Positions 42,561-53,011 of a DNA stretch of 64,000 bases are shown here, piece by piece. The stretch spans positions 124,001 through 188,000 of the forward strand of contig BGZK01000869.1 in the NCBI GenBank assembly GCA_005406025.1, given 5' to 3'. Under the pieces are notes generated by a model. That model was not told the origin of the DNA, ran no database searches, and saw only the letters and a program-made list of their open reading frames with translations. Each line of letters opens with the position of its first letter. The stretch's first letter is position 1. Made by a program: the position numbers and the translations under genes. Origin of the DNA: Eumeta japonica. Its lineage: Eukaryota > Arthropoda > Insecta > Lepidoptera > Psychidae.

Positions 42561-44344
42561 GAAGATAGTTTTTATTTATTTTTTAGTTTATTTATTTCAT
42601 ATTTTTTTGTTAAGTATTAATTATAATTTTATAATTCATTTAGCTATGTTGCATGTGGATTAAGCCATGGTTAATAAAATTGGCTAGGCTCTCCTTTATT
42701 TTTGTACGGAGCAGCAGAAAAGAAGTTACAAGTCGAAAAGTAGTGCCAACCCCCAATTTATTGTTCACTGGTAATCATTCCAGGATCTTTAAATTTTTAG
42801 TTGAAGTGCAACTACTAAATTATTTTTATACAAATTATATAAATTATTATTAGTGTGTGTAACATGTAATATGTAGATCACATTTTTATTCACTTCCACA
42901 TTAAATTAATTCACCCCATTTCTACTTATCACTAAACAATTTGGATATGTTCCTCCTAAGATTTTCACTTTGGAATTATATAATGAATGCAAATATATAG
43001 GTAGATTAATTAATTATTAAATTTAATTTTGTGTATACTAGGATTTACTAATAGCTTTGAAGAGTAGCAACAAATCGCAGTATTATCGCCTAACTCCTGA
43101 CCGTTAAAGTGTTGTGGCTTCCATCATCAACTCAGTAGTGTGAGACGATAACTACCAGGCGCACAAATTTAAATAACTAAAAAGGAGAAATACGTGTTGC
43201 CTTTAGTAGTCTCAAAAGGTTGGGATCCTTGATGTTAGTCAGATTTGAACGCCAATATTTTTTTAAATCAAAAACATGTCGATAGATCGTTAATAGAAAT
43301 GATAAGGCTACGAAATTTGTCTTCTTGCAATCATGGCCACACATAATACATGATTCGGATTTACAAAAATTACCACAAAAATCACTTATAGCTACAGTTC
43401 ATCTCATGACAATCCCATTAAACAAATAAAAAACCTATGTTACATACTTTGATTACAAATTTCTGGCGTCTACTTTCCACATTCGACATTCGTGCTTGTT
43501 GTCGTTAAGGGGTTCGGTAAGAAGTACCTCCCTAGCCAGGAATTGTCATAAACCTACCAAAATCTCAATCAAAAAATATTTTTTCTCTTCGATTTTCAGG
43601 AGTTCCTGGTTGTGTTTTTGAAATCCTAGGTGCAATGCGAACAAAACTATAATGGAATATTCTTTTTGTAACAAAAAATGTACTTTTTAAAATTGGTTTA
43701 TAAACAACGAAATTTTGAGGTATTAAACATAAAAAAATACAATCAAATCGATAATCTCATTTTTTTAAATCGGTTAAAAATGAAATAGCAGCAGTACGTG
43801 TGGAACTAACATAAAAGACCGCTGTTGAATTTTAGTAGTACCATCTTGTATCTTGTAGTATATCGTAGTTGGACCTTGAAAAAGCCAAAGAAAATTAATA
43901 AGAGACTGTTTCGTAATTTAATTGTTTTGAAAAAGTGTTGTCCAATCAGTACGCTAGTTCAAATGATTCAAAAACATAAACATAAAAAGCAAACTCGTAA
44001 CTAACACATTTAATGAGAACGAGAACGAGGGAGAAACAAAACTCTCGTTTGATTACTGAAATGATGATGACGTCACTGCACGTGCAATGAGCAGCCTCAA
44101 TTCGTTGACCTGCAATTCCGTTTGCGTTTTTATCTTTAAAATATTTTTAAAGTTTTTTCTTTTATTTTTGAATAGCTTTTGTTAGCTTTCCACTAACATA
44201 AATGAAAAGTTTTGCACAATTGGGGAAGCCATTGTTTTCTCCCCGAATTACGAAAAAATCTGAATTTTAACAGAGATTAATGTTTTAATGCCTTAAGCCG
44301 TTAAACAAACAGCTTAAAATTCATATTGTTATAAGCGTATTTTT
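42561..44344. other. Noncoding AT-rich stretch
   Basis: 1.8 kb; a 66-codon frame at 42,653-42,853 without motif. Nothing recognised. Confidence 0.4.
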
Positions 44345-44540
44345 TGCATATAAACTCACGCCTATTTCCCAGAAAGATGAGCAGGACCACAGATGTGTAC
44401 ACGATACACAGCTTGGCATATGTCTCTTGCTTTGCTGATCCGTCTATCGTTTCGGGTGGTTGCAATTTGGTTCTTCTTTAATATGTCGCCATTTTGACCG
44501 GTATCACATTTTTTAGAGCGACCCTTATAAATCGTAAATA
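44345..44540 (-). pseudogene. LINE family 1 3'-end fragment
   Basis: On the minus strand GDILKKNQIATTRN and SKARDIC are readable, followed by TTCTGGGAAATAGGCGTGAG and TTTATATG. The last part matches the 3' end of the copy at 11,305-12,200 base for base over about 20 bp. Severely 5' truncated. Confidence 0.65.
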
Positions 44541-44714
44541 ATATGTCCCTTAGGGAAACAAAATTCGTCTCCTTGATAAAGATATCCGTCTGTTGTTATC
44601 CGTCGCATCGTCGAACCCGTGGAACAGCCGTCGTGAAAATTATAGTCAAAAAGTCGCCTTTATTTTCTCATGTAAAATACTTAATTTAAATCAAAATATT
44701 CATTTCATATTCAT
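44541..44714. other. Noncoding stretch
   Basis: Spacer, nothing recognised. Confidence 0.4.
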
Positions 44715-45085
44715 ATTTTTTGGACATATGGTTTAGAAAATGGGGGGCAAAATTTCTGCAGTTTCAGAGCGATTATTTCCGAAATTATTAACTCAATCAA
44801 AAAAATTGCTTAAAAGTCTTAAAGTTAGATTTTTGCTGAAAAAAAATTTGCAGCTTCTGTTACATATATGGAGTACTCCCCCTAGAAATGTTTATTTTTG
44901 TTACTTAACTACCAAACTAAGTAGCAGCATAAGCCGCTTGTACAAACAAAACACGTGGACTATAAGTTTAATGGATATTTATATACACCTTGTATTTTTT
45001 GGAATAAAACGCGTGTGACATACGGACGGACGGACACGACGAAACCATAAGGCTTCCTTTTTTGCCATTTTAGCTTGGACCCTAA
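44715..45085 (+). repeat. Dispersed GGGTTCCG hairpin repeat, copy 2
   Basis: TTTTTGGACATATGGTTTAG and CGATTATTTCCGAAATTATT match 12,749-12,830. The end carries TGACATACGGACGGACGG and a worn hairpin, GGCTTCC...TTGCCATTTT...GGACCC. A 92-codon frame (44,740-45,018) is repeat sequence, not a gene. Confidence 0.65.
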
Positions 45086-46213
45086 AAACGACGATTGCAT
45101 TATTAAATAATGGAAACGTCATTTCTACCTTTTTATTTCGATAGGAAAATATTTTACCTTAATTCTGATTCCGTCCAAAAAAAGAAATAAATCAAGCTGA
45201 ATGATTTTCACAGATTTATTGACCTCCTCAAACATGTCCGGTTAATCACCACAGAAGTTAGTTTCTAAGAATATCCATTAAACGGTAACTCACATTGGCG
45301 AGTACCTCATTAGTTACTAAATTCATTCATTCGGATAAGATTGACAATCAATAAAGCGCAAGGACAAACACTTCAAAGGGTTGAGTTATATTAAGCATAA
45401 CTCCTTTTTCGCATTGACATTTATAAGTGACTTTTTCACGTATTCGTAAATACAGACTTACAGAAATATAAAACGATGGTCACATTACCGCTTCTAACAT
45501 TTTTAGTCTGGAAAAAAATCATATTTGACAAAGCCAATACCTTCTTTTTTAATATTATTTAATGAAACGTATTATCTGTCATGATAACTACTTGTGAAAT
45601 AAAACTAATATTTATTACTACTTTGGAAATAAAATGCTACTAAGGAATACTTGCATTTACTTATTTTTACATTACTATTTAACGTTCGGTAATTGATTAA
45701 TATACCGTGTGATTTGTTCCAATGGAACAGCCAGTTTTAAATATTACATTGTAATGAACCCTTGGTATGCTATCGGACGAATTGGATTCGAAGAAAATTA
45801 AAATAATTTATTAGCATGTTTGTATATATAGTTTAGAAAACGGTGGATTAATTCTCTATAGTGTTTTTTTTTTGACGCACTTGGGATATTCCGTTGTATC
45901 GCGAAAATAATGCAGCACCTAAGTCAGCGTCAGAAGGCAGCGCACGCGCCGCCTTCTCACATTAATACTTGTATCCCTATCATGAGTTATGGCGTATCGT
46001 TAGCCTCTTAGTTGCCCTCCATTTTGTGTATTTTTTGTTTTGTATTTATAGACCTGATATTTATACGAAGAATATATCGATTTTTACGATTACTTACTGA
46101 AACGGTGCCAATCCTTCGGTCTGTCTGTCTGTCTGCCCTACTTTTAAATGGTTACGTCTGAACTGTAAAACGTATCCAGTTAAAGTGATTATGTGTGTTG
46201 TTCGAGCGTACAG
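45086..46213. other. Noncoding stretch
   Basis: AT-rich with a small GC spot near 45,930-45,955. A GTCTGTCTGTCTGTCTG run lies at 46,120-46,136. Nothing else. Confidence 0.4.
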
Positions 46214-46236
46214 TATAATAATAATAATAATAATAT
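46214..46236 (+). repeat. (ATA)n microsatellite
   Basis: About seven ATA units. Confidence 0.85.
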
Positions 46237-46779
46237 AATCTCGTACCCATTTCCCAAAAGGTTGGGCACAAACTATAAATAATGAAAGAAAAAACAAAGT
46301 TATCACACAAGAAAGGTGTTTATATACATTTTTATTGTTTTTGGTGTACTGTAAGTACGACAATATGTAGAAATGTTAAACTTTATATTATTATACTTTA
46401 AACTTTAAACAAAAACAACAGATATTAAAAACCGGTAAAGTATTTGTCGGATTCGCGCTAAAAATCCTGTATGGAGTGAAAATAGTACATTTTTTACGTG
46501 TCGGTTCGAATCCTCGGCGAGAGGCGGTCTCACACGTGGCCTGTTTTTTTATATTCGTTATTTTCGCATTGCGCATAAATTTTATTAAGTGATAATCAAT
46601 AATATGTTTTCAAATTTTATTTATGATTCATATAGACTATGAATAAATACTACTTCTGAAGAGTTTCCAATCATTAAACTTTAATTACTTCTTATTAGTA
46701 CTTTTATATCATTTCAAGACTGTGAATAATGTCAAAATAGTAAGGAAACAATTACACAATTTTTTTCAATTTATTTTTA
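46237..46779. other. Noncoding stretch
   Basis: TCGGTTCGAATCCTCGGCG at 46,501-46,519 matches a tRNA B box, but no A box or cloverleaf is present upstream. Confidence 0.4.
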
Positions 46780-47160
46780 AGGTTCGGTAAATATTATGAT
46801 AAGAAGGAAACCTTATAGAATCGCTATCGTGTCTGTTGTCCATCTGTCATCGCCTATTCGCTTCGAATCTACTAGAGGAAAAAGTTGAAGTTTACTACAA
46901 ACAGTAATGTTACATGGCCCGATCAAGGTATAGCATAAAAAATCAAATTCTAATTTTAGGGATAATTTAGAGCATGAATTAGAAAATTAAAAAAAATTGT
47001 AAAGTCCCATAATATATTCAATGGAACGGCCCATTATGAAAAAGAAATAATATCCTATTCTTATAATTAAAAAATGAATAATTTTTGAAACGAAGTTCTT
47101 TCACGCGGCTTGAGGTAAGACTTACTGGTAGAAATTGTAGAACAAAAAAGCGTTAGGCCC
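46780..47160 (-). repeat. Dispersed hairpin repeat, copy 3 (worn)
   Basis: AAGGTTCGGTA at about 46,780 and AAGGAAACCTTATAG form the worn terminal hairpin, followed by GTCTGTTGTCCATCTGTC. That is the reverse orientation of the copies at 12,240 and 44,715. The far end is not clear. Confidence 0.45.
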
Positions 47161-47832
47161 CTTCATATGACATTCTCTCTCTCTTTTTCTTTGTCTCTTG
47201 AAATTGAATATTTAGTATTTTTTATATAATTTATAATTCACTATTTTTTAGCTATTTCTTAATAAATGAATATTTTTTCTAAAATATTAAATGACATACA
47301 CATACTATACGATTTATTGTTTATTTAGCATTACTTATGTTGTAAAAAAACTTGTGTCCTGATGAAGAACCCCCTACCGTTTTTTTACTTTTTTTTTAAC
47401 TTTGTTTTATTTTCATAGCGTAGGAGTATTGATTTGTTATCACATAGAAAATAAGTAAGATTAAAAAATAAATAACTTCCCATTTTACCTATGAAACTAC
47501 TGAGCCTAATATGTATTCACATCTTAAAATAGTAAAGAAATCTTATCTGTACATCAAATATTTTTTCAAATAGCATATCTCGGATATTTTAAGGATGATC
47601 CACAGCGAGTATTTCTGTGTTTGAAATAACACCCAGTTATAGACGGCGGAGACCGCTTTTTACATATTGCAAAAAAAATGAGGAATGTTGTATACAACGT
47701 GGTCTTGATCTAAATGTTTTTTTTTTCAATTAAGAAACAAAAAAATATGCGGAGTACCTAAAATATCTAAAAGTACATTCTAATTAAAAATATATGTCTT
47801 ATGATGTATGTATTATTTATCTCTTAATTCTC
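47161..47832. other. Noncoding AT-rich stretch
   Basis: Nothing recognised. Confidence 0.4.
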
Positions 47833-48556
47833 AAATTCAAATTCAAAATATCTTTATTTCATAGGTTATAACACTTGCAATATGTCATTCATATAAAAAA
47901 TTTATAATTTTTAATTATTTCCTCTTTTTTAATTACAACTCGATCGTAAGGCAGTTATCCCTCAAGAAAAACGAGCAAGAAACTTGAGGACAGCTGTTTT
48001 TAAACCAATCACATAGAAATACAGTCATATACAATATAAAACTACGGCAAGAAAAATCCTGTAGGAATTCAAGCTCATTACTTTCATTTATCCTCTAAAT
48101 ATTCAGATCTTAATACCCCTTTGTGCAAATTGTTTGCTTAATAAGTACTTTAAATTTTTAAAAGTGTAAATTTTTTATATCCATAGGAATCTTATTGAAC
48201 ATGCGCACACAGAGCCACCTAAATGAATTGGTGACTCTATACAGTCGACTAACATGTAAACATAGTTTATTTTTATTTCTAGTATTGAAATTATGTCTAT
48301 CACTATTTTTATTAAAACACTCTAACTTTTTTTAACATATAATAAATTTTGATAAATAAACTGTGATGGCACAGTTAAAATTCCAATATCTTTAAATTTA
48401 CTTCTAAGAGAAACACGGGGTCCCAGCCCGTAAATTGCGCGAATGGTCCTCTTTTGCAAAACGCAAACGGCCAAAGCAGGATGACATGTGATATCAAACT
48501 ATGGAAACAGCCTAAATAAACCAATCTGGCGGTTTTAGTATCGGATAAATTTCTTA
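47833..48556 (-). pseudogene. Jockey-like LINE, 3' half
   Basis: The 3' end is at the left: TTCAAATTCAAATTCAAAAT near 47,833, in reverse a typical LINE tail. On the minus strand from 48,556 the frame gives LSDTKTARLVYLGCFHSL, then frameshifted blocks with KRGPFAQF and a later SRLYRVTNSF-like stretch. It continues the protein whose polymerase part lies at 49,031-49,560. The two halves are separated exactly by the 474-bp element. Confidence 0.7.
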
Positions 48557-49030
48557 TTTTGACGTGACAACGTCTTAAATTAGGTTGCGGCTGGGAGTCA
48601 CTTATGAAAAAGTGTAACGCTCGGTAACGTTACGATGAGTCACCGAACGAGAGAGAGGCCCGCCGAATGCCTTGCGTCTCTCTCCCACTCAACTATGATT
48701 GGTCTGCCGCGCGCGCAGCACTAGAGAATTAGTGCATAGCTTGCAAATGTATTGCAAGTTATTGTATGTATATTTGTATATAAATACGTATGTATGTGTA
48801 AAGGTAAAATAAAATTTTGTTAATATGAAATTCAGTGCGAGATTCTTTGTATAAATTAATGTTTTAAATATAATTCTTTGTATAAATAAATGTTTTAAAT
48901 TGTTACTATTATTTCATCCTTCTTCCTACTATACGAATGAATATTCACATTAAAATGATTTTACCATTCAAAGTCGTTGTCACGTAAAACTTTCGCCCGT
49001 ATACCGACTTTACAGGCAACCAATTTTTTT
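48557..49030 (+). mobile_element. 474-bp element, copy 2, inside a LINE
   Basis: Same structure as copy 1 (40,744-41,217), differing by two single-base indels in A runs. It splits the LINE between the AFVIKK part (49,031 side) and the LSDTKTARLV part (48,556 side), so its boundaries are visible from the coding frame. A clear target duplication is not seen; a T run lies at the right end. Confidence 0.85.
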
Positions 49031-49560
49031 TAATTACAAATGCAGTGGAGCTTAGCCTTTTCTCCAACTCACCGATATGAGGACCCCACTGAGGTTTATT
49101 ATCTAAAGTAAGACCTAGGAATACAGCAGTGTCAACAAGCTCTAATTCTTGGTTTCTTATTAAAATACAACTAGATCCATTTTTCACATTCGAAAGTGAT
49201 AATTTCACACATTTTGTTTTCTTCCTATTAAGAAGTAAATTATTTAGAGTAAACCACTTTACAGTTTTAAAGAGGTTCACATCACATCGTCATAATCGAG
49301 TGCACGTCTTTTAACTTTCAATGATAGAGAGATATCATTTGCAAATAGTACTATCTCATGAATATCCTTAACAAGGCTAGGTAAGTCATTAATATAAACT
49401 AAAAGCAGAAACGGATCGAGGATCGATCTTTTGGGCAGCGCCATGCGGACTGCGGATCCAGACGATCTCATGTTATTGACATCGACCTTCTGAACCCTAT
49501 TGACCAAATATAATGCCAGGAGGTCGAGTGCACGGTCCGTTACTCTGGTCTGAAATCAAA
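49031..49560 (-). pseudogene. Jockey-like LINE, reverse transcriptase part
   Basis: Minus-strand order: NRVQKVDVNNM, then MALPKRSILDPFLLLVYIND (normally a VPQGSxLGP block), then VLFANDISL, where the catalytic pair is Asn-Asp instead of Asp-Asp. After a frameshift near 49,277 come WFTLNNLLLNRKKTK and VFLGLTLDNKPQWGPHI. 5' truncated at about 49,560. Inactive by the changed catalytic residue and frameshift. Confidence 0.8.
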
Positions 49561-49604
49561 CCTGACTAACAGTCTACTTTATTTGTAAAAAAAACTAAAC
49601 AATC

Positions 49605-49646
49605 ATTCTGTAGTCCACGCGAGCGCAGCCAAAGGCTGAGCTTGTT
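49605..49646 (+). mobile_element. Worn Helitron 3' end
   Basis: GTAGTCCACGCGAGCGCAGC then CAAAGGCTGAGCTTGT: a decayed form of the hairpin plus CTAGT terminus. Confidence 0.4.
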
Positions 49647-49839
49647 CTAAAATAAATCGGAATATTTTGCATCACTAATAATTTATAGATTATTAAATAA
49701 AAATTTCAAGTCTTTAAACTCCCTCGAGAAGTGGAGTAATACCAAACCCTCTCTAAGCGCGGCCGACTCGCATTAAACCCCTTTTTTTTGTGTAAAGGCA
49801 ACGCAAACCGTTTTAAAAAGGCCTGACGAGACGTAAACT

Positions 49840-50260
49840 TATTTTGCCGGCCCGGGCGCCGCCCGCGCCCCCTGTCGACTCATTAATAAAGAAATAAGTT
49901 ATTCTCGAGCTAATTTAACATCTCCGTACGAGGTTCCTTTTGAGCGCTCGCTCGACGTTTTAAAGCGGGAAAAGTTTATGCATGTCGTATCTGAACCGGC
50001 CGCCTGTGAAGTGGGGCGAGTCGTGCCGGCGACGTTTCCTGCCCGTAACGAACTTCCGGCCGCGGCGCGCGCCATCTTTGTGACGTCACACGACGTGGCG
50101 CCGCTCCCTCTAGACCGGCGGGCGGAGTCGCGAGAGGCCCCGGGCGGCGGCCCCGGGCCGGCGCCGCACTAAGTCGTAGAGGACGCGGCGCGACGACGAC
50201 TCGCTCGCTCGTCCGGACGGGCGGAGGCCGGGCTCGTACGCCGGCCGGCGGTCCTCATCG
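49840..50260. promoter_or_regulatory. Largest GC-rich island, with CRE and Pho-like sites
   Basis: About 420 bp. GCCATCTTTG at 50,071-50,080 (Pho/YY1-like) is followed directly by TGACGTCA at 50,081-50,088. CATTAATAAAGAAATAAG at 49,882-49,899 adds homeodomain-type sites. CpG density is highest at 50,040-50,250. A 64-codon plus frame (49,978-50,172) has no domain. It could be a promoter or a Polycomb-type regulatory island; inferred. Confidence 0.4.
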
Positions 50261-50442
50261 TCTTTGACAATCATATTTTAAATTTTATTAAAACATTTTC
50301 TTTAAATTCATCAAATGGAACTCTACTCGCGCGTTTACGTATGTGAAATTAATCATATACTGTATGTATGATTATTTTTTAAACTTATCAAGTACGTAAA
50401 AAAGTAAATCTTTTACATGTTTTGATAAGTTTAATTTTTATT

Positions 50443-50895
50443 AGTCGCTTCCTAACCCACCGCTGACCTTCGAATGTGTTATTTCACAATTAATACTCAT
50501 CCAACAAATTGAGTATTGATTCGAAGGATTGACAGATATCGTACACTTGAACAAGTGTTAGCTTTCTATTTACGTTACCCTCTTCTTTGCATGTTAGTCG
50601 CCATGGCTAATAAAAACAGAGTCTACATGTTCCTGAAGATGTCCCTAATTGGCATGAAACATGCGCAGAAATTGTAACGAAATAATTGGCGATTAAGATA
50701 AATAGAAAACTAACACTCGCTTAGGTATTCGATATCTGTCGATTCTCTCGAATCAATATTAAGTTCGTCGGATGAGGATTCTTAGTAAAAGAATAGATTC
50801 GAGAGTCAGCGGTGAGTTTGCACGCTGCAAGTTACTGCACGTCGCCGGTAGGCGTCTAATAATAAATTTCTGCGAAATAACATCGTATACAATAT
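50443..50895. mobile_element. Foldback MITE, member A
   Basis: Left arm (50,443-50,575) and right arm (about 50,695-50,860) are inverted copies: CCACCGCTGACC against GTCAGCGGTGAG, ATTGACAGATATCGTACAC against ATTCGATATCTGTCGATTC, GTGTTAGCTTTCTATTT against AAATAGAAAACTAACAC. The left end lacks the 26-bp GCAACATG palindrome found in member B. Homology to B continues to ATACAATATAATAA at about 50,888. Confidence 0.75.
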
Positions 50896-51574
50896 AATAA
50901 TTTTTCTTTCTTCGACAAAGCGCGTTTATGCTAAGCAATATAAACTAATGAATATACGAAAAGGTGTATCTAATTTTATTATTGTTATAATTTTCTGAAC
51001 TTCCTTTCTGCCGTGTGGTACTTGCAAATTTCAACATAGATCGTAGTGTAGGTGCACAAACATTTATATATATAATTTAATAATTAATATATATCTATTA
51101 AATTCCCTTTTATTGACTTAGGCCAATATTTTACAATAGTTATTGTATTAATTGTGGTTAAAGTGAATTGTACAAGTATGAAATAGGATACAGTATTACT
51201 ACTAATTTCTCCAGTACTCGCTAGGCCCGAATCGCTTCTTTATATTGGTCGGAGACCACCGTGACTCTTGTACTTCCACTGTGCTCGGGCAAAATAACAC
51301 ATTTATTAAAAATATTCCAAGTTTCGTCACTAGTCCAGGCTGCCTGAAACCTGGCTATCGGTTTTTGTCTGTATATAGTAATGTGTGTCAATTTATTACA
51401 TTAAATGATATTGTTAGACTTATTAAAGATTTATTTATTATGATTTGTCCATGATAGATTTAGATATCATCCTTTCTCACAGTCCACCAACTAGCAAAAA
51501 TATTTTAGAAATGCGTAAGTGATATACCTCAAAAAACTGAAAAATGATGCCATCAGATTTGTCCGCGACACGCT
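50896..51574. other. Noncoding stretch
   Basis: A 69-codon frame (51,245-51,454), unrecognised. Confidence 0.4.
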
Positions 51575-51790
51575 GATGGATGTGGCGCGCCGAGTGCCCG
51601 CCCCGCCCCCGGCCCGCCCCGCATAGCTCTAATGCTTTATCCTCCACATATTTTATACGTCAACCGCTGGAAATAAAACGAGTTGGTTAAAAATGACGCG
51701 CGGCCCGGACGGACCGCGGACCGTCTCGTCCACGTCACGTAACGGTTCATTACCCGACACGCCACGCGCGATGGCTTCATCACAGCGTTC
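51575..51790. promoter_or_regulatory. GC-rich island (two blocks)
   Basis: CGCCGAGTGCCCGCCCCGCC and GACGCGCGGCCCGGACGG with AT-rich sequence including TTTTATACGTCAACCG between. A 66-codon frame (51,693-51,893) has no motif. Confidence 0.3.
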
Positions 51791-52030
51791 ACGTGACACT
51801 AGACAATTATTCCTCGTTTATTGGGACTCCACTCGGAAACTTACAGAAAATCCACAATTTCAACTTGTTGATTGGTTCATAATACTTAAATAATGATTTA
51901 GGTTATTCGAAGAAAATAAGATAATGAGATATGAATGTTATACACGATAAAAGTAGGCTGACGACGGCACTCTTACAGGAAGTCCAATGGAAATGCCGAA
52001 CCCTAAAACCGTTGTAAGTATTAAAATTAT

Positions 52031-52307
52031 AGACGCTTGCCTGCAACATGCATTAACATGCAGCATGAAACCCACCGCTGACCCTCAAATCTGCCTCTCC
52101 ACTGCGAAACTCTATCCGAATGATTGAATATTGATTCCAGAGGATTGACAGATATCGAACACCTAAGCAAGTGTTAATTATTTTTATAATTATCTTATTC
52201 CGCTAACTTCCGCGAGGGTCAGCGGTGGGTTGCATGCTGCATGTTAATACATGTTGCAGGCAAGCGTCTACTATGGATTTCCGCGAATTAACACCTCACA
52301 CAATACA
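52031..52307. mobile_element. Foldback MITE, member B
   Basis: Inverted arms of 56 bp, 52,031-52,086 and 52,214-52,269, with two mismatches. They open AGACGCTTGCCTGCAACATG and end CCCACCGCTGACCCTC. The middle, ATTGACAGATATCGAACAC with AAGCAAGTGTTAATT, matches member A. Homology with A runs beyond the right arm to about 52,307. TATTAAAATTAT occurs directly left (52,019-52,030) and right (52,308-52,319), a possible target duplication. Confidence 0.8.
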
Positions 52308-52319
52308 TATTAAAATTAT

Positions 52320-52539
52320 TTTATGAAATGCAGTCTCGAGTTCCGTTGCCTGCGAAGAACGACCCGGTCAAATGAATAATAATGAGCAAATATATAACAG
52401 TTTAAGAGAAAGGCACGTTTGTACTGAAGAATGAAGAGTGTTCAAAGCCTTTTGGGGGCCGTCGTCACTGCTAATTTTAACTATTAAATACTACAGCCAC
52501 TTCCGAGAAATGTACGTACATAAGGTCCCGTACGTTGAC
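52320..52539. other. Noncoding stretch
   Basis: Spacer, nothing recognised. Confidence 0.4.
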
Positions 52540-52700
52540 AATTCGGGCTGCTGTAAGTCGCATTCACGTCCCCCGCGACGCGACGGCCCCGCGCCCCGCA
52601 CACAGCGCCGCGGCGCTTTGGTTCTCGCTTTGTTTGGCATCTGGCAAAGCTTCTTTAACTCACGAAGAGAACAGGTTGTTAGTTTCAGCAATGGAGTGGC
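52540..52700. promoter_or_regulatory. GC-rich island
   Basis: CCCCCGCGACGCGACGGCC, CAGCGCCGCGGCGCTTTGG. CTGCTGTAAGTCG at 52,547-52,559 is a donor-like sequence in front. Open frames on three frames (52,438-52,738), none recognised. Confidence 0.3.
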
Positions 52701-52927
52701 TCCACGGGACTGTTTTAGTGGCTAAAACTCCTTCATAAGTCGGTCTCTAGGACGCGGGCCGGGTGTCTTTCGTTTGAGACGATTCACTTCCTGTGCAATG
52801 AAAAACATTGCGTTAAAGGGCGTTACAGGCGTAAGGGCGTATAAAATTGTGTTTGTAAAAGCGAAAAAGTATTACCATTTAATTTATAAAGTTTGGTATG
52901 TAGTGATTCCTGCTAATTGAATTCACT

Positions 52928-52950
52928 TATATATATATACATATATTTTC

Positions 52951-53009
<59 letters not shown>
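52928..53009 (+). repeat. (TA)n microsatellite
   Basis: An interrupted start at 52,928-52,945, then about 28 uninterrupted TA units from 52,953 to 53,009. Confidence 0.97.

Positions 53010-53011
<2 letters not shown>

Noticed and set aside
46501..46519. tRNA gene suggested by GGTTCGAATCC
   Set aside because: No A box, no acceptor stem and the T-stem does not pair. At best a tRNA-derived relic.
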